A stretch of 46,586 bases of DNA from a virus. Below the pieces are notes generated by a model. That model made no database searches and had not been told where the DNA came from. It saw only the letters and a program-made list of their open reading frames with translations. Of the stretch, positions 41,453 through 46,586 are shown one piece after another (the first letter of the stretch is position 1; every line of letters starts with the position of its first letter). A program made the translations under genes and the position numbers. The stretch covers positions 1 through 46,586 of IMG/VR virus record IMGVR_UViG_3300042340_000108. One strand, given 5' to 3'.

Positions 41453-41905
41453 ATGTCACAGAGTATCATCAGGATCCGACGAGGGCTTTCTGGCGGCGCA
41501 GTGCCGACAGGGTTGCAACTTGGTGAACTCGCCGTAAACATAGCAGATCAACTTCTTTATGTTGGTGGTTCCTCGGGGGAAACCATTCCCCTCACCTTTG
41601 GTGGCGGTGGTTCCTCGGGTGGAATACAAACCATCAATGGCTGTTCTGGTGGCATTCTTGGAAGCATAGGAATAACGGGAACTTCGGGTGAGGTGGAAGT
41701 CACCACGACATGCCCAAATATCATAATCGGACTGCCAAACAATGTTTCCATATCAGGAGACTTACAGGTTGGTGGCAACCTAGATATTCTGGGCAGACTT
41801 CAGGTAGACGGATTGATCATCACAAAGACAGGATTTCAAGGTTACACAGGAAATGCCGATCTAGAACCCATAGAGGGAGTGATTCTAGACGGAGGAGTAT
41901 ACTGA
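41453..41905 (+). CDS. Fibre-type protein with Mtd-N-like anchor (short)
   Basis: 150 residues. The N-terminus IIRIRRGLSGGAVPTGLQLGELAVNIADQLLYVGG matches the I-x-I-R-R-G ... G-E-x-A-x-x-x-x-x-x-L-y-V-G anchor of Mtd-like and fibre proteins. A Gly/Ser-rich linker (FGGGGSSGG) leads to a beta-rich part with NVSISGDLQVGGNLDILGRLQV, a repeat typical of fibre shafts. First of three genes sharing this anchor. Confidence 0.65.
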   Translation: MSQSIIRIRRGLSGGAVPTGLQLGELAVNIADQLLYVGGSSGETIPLTFGGGGSSGGIQTINGCSGGILGSIGITGTSGEVEVTTTCPNIIIGLPNNVSISGDLQVGGNLDILGRLQVDGLIITKTGFQGYTGNADLEPIEGVILDGGVY

Positions 41906-41906
41906 A

Positions 41907-43382
41907 ATGGCAATAATCAAGATCAGAAGAGGCACAACAACACCGTCTGGACTCACCGCAGGAGAACCAGCATTTGATACGGCATTGGACAAGTTGTTCG
42001 TGCATGACGGTGCTACGGCAGTATGGGTCGGTGCAGAGATTCTCAATGACTCTACTCTGTCTGCAAACTCTGCAACCAAGATACCAACTCAGCAAGCCGT
42101 CAAGTCATATGTCGATTCAAACATTGCTGCTGGTGCAGTCACATCAGTTGGTGGAGTAACTGGTGCCGTTCTTCTTGGTGCTGGTACAGGAATAACCCTG
42201 TCCACAAGTTCAAAGACAATCACCATAACGAACACCGGTGTTCACTCGTTCAACGGCTCGACGGGTGCTGTCTCCTTTGCCAACTATGTTGCATCGGCAG
42301 TCGCTGGTAGCAACATCACGGTCAGCAGCGCGACTGGAAATGTCACGATTGGCGTTACATCGACTCCATCCTTCACCACCATAACGACTTCAAGTAACGG
42401 AAGCATCGGTGGAAACCTCACCGTCACCGGAAACCTCACTGTCAACGGAACGACCACCACAGTCAATAGCGATGTGATGACGGTCGATGATCCGATGATC
42501 GTCATCGGTCTTTCGGGTGGTCTTCCTCTGAGCATTTCTGACGGAAGCAAGGATCGTGGTATTGCATTCACCTACTTCGATGGTTCAGCCGGAAGAACAG
42601 GTTTCTTCGGTTGGGACGCAAGTGCCAATGAGTTCGTGTTTCAGAACAGAGCAACCATCTCGGGTGATGTCTCGACTGGAAACTCTTATGCAAATGCCAG
42701 AATAGGTGGCACACTTCTTCTCAATACTTCGGTAGCAACGGATAGCATCGTTGCGGGTGGTGGTGGTTACTCATTTTCTCTGCCCGCGGATTACAGTGGG
42801 CAACTTGTGGCAGCGGGAGCGTATCCCACTGCAACTGGCTATATCCTAAAGTCAAACCAATCCCTTGGAACACCAACACAACCAACATGGATTGATCCAT
42901 CGGCAGCGGGGTTCACGGCATTTGCTGCAACTAGACTTGCAACGGCAAGGAACATTGCACTAACAGGCAATGTCACGGCAACAGGAGTTGCTTTCGGTGG
43001 AACTGCTGATATCACGCTGACTACCACGATTCCTTCCTCGACAGTCACCAATGCGATGCTTGTCAACAGCGGGTTCACCCTCGGTTCGACCAGCATCTCT
43101 CTTGGTTCCACAACCACAACCATAAGTGGATTGTCTTCGGTGAGTGCCACCACATTCATAGGTGGGTTTAGCGGAAACGCAGTCACAGCAACTACGGCAA
43201 CGAATGTCGTTACGACAGAGCAGACGACGGGAACCTACTACCTTGTCGGTGCTGCTTCTGCAAGTTTATCCACGGGTCTTCTCATCGATGCCACGGCAAC
43301 CACACCCCTGTCGTATAATGTTGCAACGGGAACTATAACTTGTGTTCAGATTGAAGCGATGATAGACGGCGGAAACTACTGA
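41907..43382 (+). CDS. Large fibre protein with Mtd-N-like anchor
   Basis: 491 residues, beginning two bases after the previous stop. Anchor IIKIRRGTTTPSGLTAGEPAFDTALDKLFVHDG. Then AVKSYVDSNIAAGAVTSVGGVTGAVLL and VHSFNGSTGAVSFANYVAS, fibre elements common in phages. Multiple Ser/Thr/Gly-rich strand repeats follow (IGGNLTVTGNLTVNGTTTTV; SDGSKDRGIAFTYFDGSAGRTGFFGWD; ATRLATARNIALTGNVTATG). The DNA 42249-42297 recurs in the third fibre gene. Likely a trimeric beta-helical tail fibre. Confidence 0.75.
   Translation: MAIIKIRRGTTTPSGLTAGEPAFDTALDKLFVHDGATAVWVGAEILNDSTLSANSATKIPTQQAVKSYVDSNIAAGAVTSVGGVTGAVLLGAGTGITLSTSSKTITITNTGVHSFNGSTGAVSFANYVASAVAGSNITVSSATGNVTIGVTSTPSFTTITTSSNGSIGGNLTVTGNLTVNGTTTTVNSDVMTVDDPMIVIGLSGGLPLSISDGSKDRGIAFTYFDGSAGRTGFFGWDASANEFVFQNRATISGDVSTGNSYANARIGGTLLLNTSVATDSIVAGGGGYSFSLPADYSGQLVAAGAYPTATGYILKSNQSLGTPTQPTWIDPSAAGFTAFAATRLATARNIALTGNVTATGVAFGGTADITLTTTIPSSTVTNAMLVNSGFTLGSTSISLGSTTTTISGLSSVSATTFIGGFSGNAVTATTATNVVTTEQTTGTYYLVGAASASLSTGLLIDATATTPLSYNVATGTITCVQIEAMIDGGNY
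42249..42297 (+). repeat. 49-base repeat, copy 1 (FNGSTGAVSF module)
   Basis: Nearly identical to 44035-44083 in the third fibre gene; encodes FNGSTGAVSF-NYVAS. Points to exchange or duplication between fibre genes. Confidence 0.8.
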
Positions 43383-43404
43383 TAGATAACAATGGAGGTA
43401 TATC

Positions 43405-43869
43405 ATGAGTGAAGTGAACTATTCGGAAAGCGTGATCATCCCAACTCTTCAGAAGAGGGTTCAGGATCTACAGAACTCCAACCTTGTGCTTGAAGTGAAC
43501 CTTCTTGTCGAGCAAGCAAGGCATAGGGACATGGCTGCTCTGTATTCAGAGGCAAAGAACTCCCTCAAGGCATCGACCGAGCAACTTGACGGAGAAGTCA
43601 CCAGAGCAACATCGTTTGCCCATGAGGCAAACAAGTTGAAGACGGAGATCGGAACCATGTCTGCAAGAACAACAGCCCTTGAAAACGATCTTCGCAGGGA
43701 GATCAGCGTCAAGGAAAGCATTCTTGCTGAGTACAGGAGCCTCAAGGAAAACCACGATGCATTGGTGGCAGAGAACAATGCACTGAAGGCTGAGATTGAG
43801 CAGTTGAAGACTCCTGTAGTGGACACCAAGAAGAAGGCAAAGGCACCGATCACTCAAGTGCAAGTATAA
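43405..43869 (+). CDS. Coiled-coil protein among fibre genes
   Basis: 154 residues, GGAGG ribosome site. Almost entirely heptad-type coiled coil: TLQKRVQDLQNSNLVLEVNLLVEQ, ALENDLRREISVKESILAEYRSLKENHDALVAENNALKAEIEQL. A lysine-rich tail follows (KKKAKAPITQVQV). It could be a fibre chaperone, shaft or connector. No family can be named. Confidence 0.6.
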   Translation: MSEVNYSESVIIPTLQKRVQDLQNSNLVLEVNLLVEQARHRDMAALYSEAKNSLKASTEQLDGEVTRATSFAHEANKLKTEIGTMSARTTALENDLRREISVKESILAEYRSLKENHDALVAENNALKAEIEQLKTPVVDTKKKAKAPITQVQV

Positions 43870-43872
43870 TAC

Positions 43873-44907
43873 ATGGCAAAGATAAAGATCAAGAACTCGG
43901 TTACGCCAGGCTCGGTTCCCGCCGGACTATCGTTCGGTGAGATTGCTATCAACATTCCCGACAAGAAGATATTCGTCGGAAATGCGGTGGAGTCAACAGT
44001 AACGGTCTATGATCCCAACAACCATGTGCTGTCCTTCAATGGCTCGACGGGTGCTGTCTCCTTCGTCAACTATGTCGCATCGGTAAATGGAGTCACCGGT
44101 GCAATCACCAATGTTGCTAGGACGAACCAAGGAAACACATTCTCCGTCCAACAGGTGATGAGTTCGGGCATAACATCATCCAACCTATATGTCACATCGG
44201 GTGGTGCCACTTTCGACAGTCAGGTTTCCGTCACCACCACAACCAATGCGATTGATGTCGTTGCCAGCACGGATGGCACTGGTCTGAGGATAGCACAGGC
44301 TACATCTGGATCATCTGCGCGAGTTGGTGGAATAAGACTTGGTAGAAGCACCACTATTGGATCGAATGTCTACCTTGAGGGATATGTCGGAACCTTCAGG
44401 GTATACAATGGAATAAGCGGAACGTTTGCTTCCACAGGCACAAAGATGCTTGAGTTGTCAACATCTGGTGGTGCCATATTCGACATCCCCATTGCAGGAG
44501 CAACATTCTCCTCCTCATTGGGTAGGATAACGGTGCAGAAATCTGCATACGTCGGTTCGGACAGCGGAACTGTAAGAATAGTTGGTGCTGATGCCCTAAG
44601 CACTCAATACAACTCGGACATTCGTGCAAACGCAGATGCTGCTGCCGATACTACTCATACTCTTCCTGCTGTAACGGGAACGCTGCTGAACACGGCAAGT
44701 TCCTATGTGACAGGGGTGAATGGAATCACTGGTCCTGTTGGAATCACGGCTGGTTCCAACATCACGATAACACTCAGCGGCAAGACCCTTACCATAGCAT
44801 CAACTGCATCTGGTGGTGGAGCAACTGGAGCCACTGGTGCTACAGGTCCAGCGGGTCCAGGTGGAGCGAGTGAAGCATTTGCCATTGCAATGGCAATCGC
44901 GCTATAA
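43873..44907 (+). CDS. Fibre protein with Mtd-N-like anchor and collagen-like tail
   Basis: 344 residues. Anchor KIKIKNSVTPGSVPAGLSFGEIAINIPDKKIFVGN is a diverged copy of the anchors at 41453 and 41907. It shares FNGSTGAVSFVNYVASVNGVTGAI with the 41907 fibre. Near the end a short Gly-X-Y run (GGGATGATGATGPAGPGG) leads to the hydrophobic C-terminus SEAFAIAMAIAL, an unusual end that may be buried in a trimer or bind a partner. Confidence 0.72.
   Translation: MAKIKIKNSVTPGSVPAGLSFGEIAINIPDKKIFVGNAVESTVTVYDPNNHVLSFNGSTGAVSFVNYVASVNGVTGAITNVARTNQGNTFSVQQVMSSGITSSNLYVTSGGATFDSQVSVTTTTNAIDVVASTDGTGLRIAQATSGSSARVGGIRLGRSTTIGSNVYLEGYVGTFRVYNGISGTFASTGTKMLELSTSGGAIFDIPIAGATFSSSLGRITVQKSAYVGSDSGTVRIVGADALSTQYNSDIRANADAAADTTHTLPAVTGTLLNTASSYVTGVNGITGPVGITAGSNITITLSGKTLTIASTASGGGATGATGATGPAGPGGASEAFAIAMAIAL
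44035..44083 (+). repeat. 49-base repeat, copy 2 (FNGSTGAVSF module)
   Basis: Partner of 42249-42297; see that entry. Confidence 0.8.
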
Positions 44908-44910
44908 ATA
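44903..44910 (+). promoter_or_regulatory. Perfect T4 late promoter TATAAATA
   Basis: Exact match to the T4 late consensus, overlapping the stop of the upstream fibre gene and followed by GAGG and the ATG at 44920. The best late promoter in the window. Confidence 0.8.
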
Positions 44911-44919
44911 GAGGTACAC

Positions 44920-45546
44920 ATGAAGCAACTATTAGCGACAGATACACCAGGTTCCTATGCCTTCGACAAGACAGCGAAGACCGTGACATTCTCAGGTCTT
45001 CGGCAGTCGATTACTCTTTCGAACATTCTACTCATCACGAATGTCACGGCAAACACGATCATCTACAACTTTGCCGATTCGACCAAGGGTGCAGTCAGTT
45101 TCAACAACAATGTGCTGACTCTTGACTATGATACATCCTCAATGGCAAACACGGATGTGTTGCAGATATTCCTTGATGTTCCGTCGAATGAGGAGAGTCT
45201 ACACGATCTACTCCGCAGGATGAACAAGTTGCTTGAGAGCAATGCGGTGGTTGATTCTAGGTTGAGACAAAAGGTTGTCATTGAAGCCGTAGGAACAAAC
45301 TTGGGAACACCAACAGAGGTCAATACGACTATTCCAACTACTGTTTCATCTGGTACTATAACGGCAAATGTCAGTAATGCTACCACTGGAGTCTTTCAGA
45401 GTACACTACTTAATCCGTATGCATATTCTACCTCTGCTACAATCGGTTTAATTACAGAAGGACCAGTTCATCAGTTGTGGCGTGTGGCAAACGATGCACA
45501 GGCTTGCTATGCACAGGCAATCAGATCAAAACTTACTTTCTCATAA
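44920..45546 (+). CDS. Phage virion-type protein
   Basis: 208 residues. The N-terminal half is beta-rich (YAFDKTAKTVTFSGLRQSITLSNILLITNVTANTIIYNF, NVLTLDYDTSSMANTDVLQIFLDVP). A helical stretch follows, ESLHDLLRRMNKLLESNAVVDSRLRQKVVIEA, then a second beta part. This layout is frequent among tail and virion proteins of T4-like phages outside the enteric group. It is directly behind a perfect late promoter. The exact role is unknown. Confidence 0.55.
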   Translation: MKQLLATDTPGSYAFDKTAKTVTFSGLRQSITLSNILLITNVTANTIIYNFADSTKGAVSFNNNVLTLDYDTSSMANTDVLQIFLDVPSNEESLHDLLRRMNKLLESNAVVDSRLRQKVVIEAVGTNLGTPTEVNTTIPTTVSSGTITANVSNATTGVFQSTLLNPYAYSTSATIGLITEGPVHQLWRVANDAQACYAQAIRSKLTFS

Positions 45547-45558
45547 TAGGATAATATC

Positions 45559-46586
45559 ATGGCAGTAACTAATTTACTAAAGCGACAGGTAGATCAGCCA
45601 GTATTTGAATGGATGCGTTTTAGCCCAATCACAACGGCAGCAACAAACTGCCTCATCGGTCTGAATGGTCAGACTGGCGAGCGGTACTTCTACCTCATTG
45701 ATTTTTCAAACGTCAACTATCAATATGACACATATAGCGATTCATGGCAACAGATATCTTCATTTACTCCTGTTAGCACCAGCGGAACTGTAAAGGGAGC
45801 CGCAACCAAGTCGCAGGGTTATGAGGGAATAGTTTTGTCAGCGACATCGACCACGATTCAGACGGGTGGTATCGGACAAACAACGAAGAATGCAGTTGGA
45901 AAAAGAATAAGGATAGCATCGGGAAAGGGTGCTGGGCAGGAGAGGACTATCACAGCAGTCTCCGATGTTGTGATTCACGACTCTGGATTTTCAACGACTG
46001 CCTCAACCACTGCCATCACTGATTCAGTTAAAAAATGGAGATTCAATCAGTGGGATGGTTACAGCGTTCGTGTTCAGTTCAATTCTAGTGGTTCTGTATT
46101 GAACGCAACTAGAAAAATCCTGTACAACAGTCAAACTGCATTAACGGTATCCGATAATGCCTATCAAATGATAGACACACTCGGAAATATTCCGTTTAAT
46201 ACATCTACCCCAAACACAAATCCAGGATCGGCAAATTTACATTATAGCATCGAGTCTGTGACATTGACTGTGGATAGTCCGTGGACAGATACTCCAGATT
46301 CATCATCAATATTCATCATTCTTGGCGGAACTGTATGGTTTTCATCTCAACTCTCCACTCAGTTACTTCTTCCACAGACATATGATGTCCTTAACGATAC
46401 ATGGAATGCAAGAACTGGAATAGCATCCTCTACTCACTATGGAACTGCTTTGACTAGTTTTCCCATTGCCCTCATTGATGAGGCTACTGGTGCATTTGTC
46501 TCTGGTGTTACGGCAACATCGGCAACGGCAAGAACTCTTGTCAACACTGGCGCCACGATGGAATATGATCGATATGCAAACCACCA
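45559..46586 (+). CDS. Virion-type protein, 3' end beyond the window
   Basis: ATG at 45559 opens a frame of 342 codons with no stop before the window ends, so the gene is cut. It begins MAVTNLLKRQVDQPVFEWMR. It then has GKRIRIASGKGAGQERTITA, DSVKKWRFNQWDGYSVRVQFN and TRKILYNSQTALTVSD, a mix seen in large virion proteins of marine phages. Mostly beta-strand, with no signal peptide. The short gap from the upstream gene (12 bases) indicates the same late operon. Confidence 0.6.
   Translation, partial: MAVTNLLKRQVDQPVFEWMRFSPITTAATNCLIGLNGQTGERYFYLIDFSNVNYQYDTYSDSWQQISSFTPVSTSGTVKGAATKSQGYEGIVLSATSTTIQTGGIGQTTKNAVGKRIRIASGKGAGQERTITAVSDVVIHDSGFSTTASTTAITDSVKKWRFNQWDGYSVRVQFNSSGSVLNATRKILYNSQTALTVSDNAYQMIDTLGNIPFNTSTPNTNPGSANLHYSIESVTLTVDSPWTDTPDSSSIFIILGGTVWFSSQLSTQLLLPQTYDVLNDTWNARTGIASSTHYGTALTSFPIALIDEATGAFVSGVTATSATARTLVNTGATMEYDRYANH

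Noticed and set aside
41898-41903. TATACT just before the ATG at 41907, like the leaderless promoters
   Set aside because: No -35 element 16-17 bases upstream, and a good GGAGGAG ribosome site overlaps it; simple coupling explains the start.
1-46586. tRNA genes, CRISPR arrays, insertion sequences
   Set aside because: No cloverleaf candidates in the small gaps, no regularly spaced repeats, and no transposase-like protein were found by reading.

Overview
This window is a piece of a tailed-phage genome of the T4-like (myovirus) superfamily. All recognised genes lie on the + strand, tightly packed and mostly overlapping by ATGA or TAATG. The T4 replication and transcription core is present: sliding clamp (gp45), clamp loader (gp44/gp62), RegA, DNA polymerase (gp43), UvsX, UvsW, recombination nuclease gp46/gp47, helicase gp41, primase gp61 and late sigma factor gp55. 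The exact host cannot be read from the sequence. No photosynthesis genes, tRNAs, CRISPR arrays or insertion sequences were seen. No stretch over 300 bases lacks a gene.

Layout: 1-4366 holds a dCMP deaminase (5' cut off), uvsW, an Sm-like protein, gp55 and gp47. 4396-8625 holds a DUF5872-like protein, two tandem beta-sandwich paralogues and a 770-residue protein of unknown function. 8669-14039 carries a conserved phage protein, gp46, two small genes, gp45, gp44, gp62 and regA. 14059-17822 is an accessory block: glycosyltransferase, dUTPase, DUF1599 protein, GroES-like co-chaperonin, S-adenosylmethionine decarboxylase and a DNA methyltransferase. 17838-22438 is gp43, a conserved protein, a second Sm-like protein and uvsX. 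22435-33107 is a glycan cassette of about 10.7 kb: a sugar nucleotidyltransferase, GT7, GT10, GT11, HtrL-type, GT-D-like and other transferases, a DegT aminotransferase, a GDP-fucose-synthase-like reductase, a cupin and three methyltransferases. 33139-36479 is gp41, gp61, a small protein and ThyX. 36507-46586 is virion fibre and tail material: a collagen-like fibre, two lectin-type fibre proteins, three fibres sharing an N-terminal anchor, and further structural genes running off the end.

Regulation: two promoter classes are visible. Host-sigma70-like promoters, all with a 16-bp spacer, precede gp55, the 8669 gene, gp43, the second Sm-like gene and gp41. In three of these (8669 gene, gp43, gp41) the ATG falls where transcription should start and no Shine-Dalgarno is present, suggesting leaderless mRNAs. 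TAAATA-type late promoters (expected targets of the encoded gp55) sit at or near the stop codons of upstream genes before several genes, including fibre genes. A strong intrinsic terminator lies inside the 5' end of the first transferase gene after uvsX.

How it fits together: dCMP deaminase, dUTPase and ThyX make dTMP for replication. The most unusual content is the glycan cassette, in which a metazoan-type beta-1,4-galactosyltransferase sits beside alpha-1,3- and alpha-1,2-fucosyltransferase-like genes and a GDP-fucose-synthase-like gene. That set could build a Lewis-antigen-like fucosylated glycan, perhaps on the phage's own collagen-like fibre or on the host surface. The fibre region also shows direct traces of receptor-binding-domain swapping.
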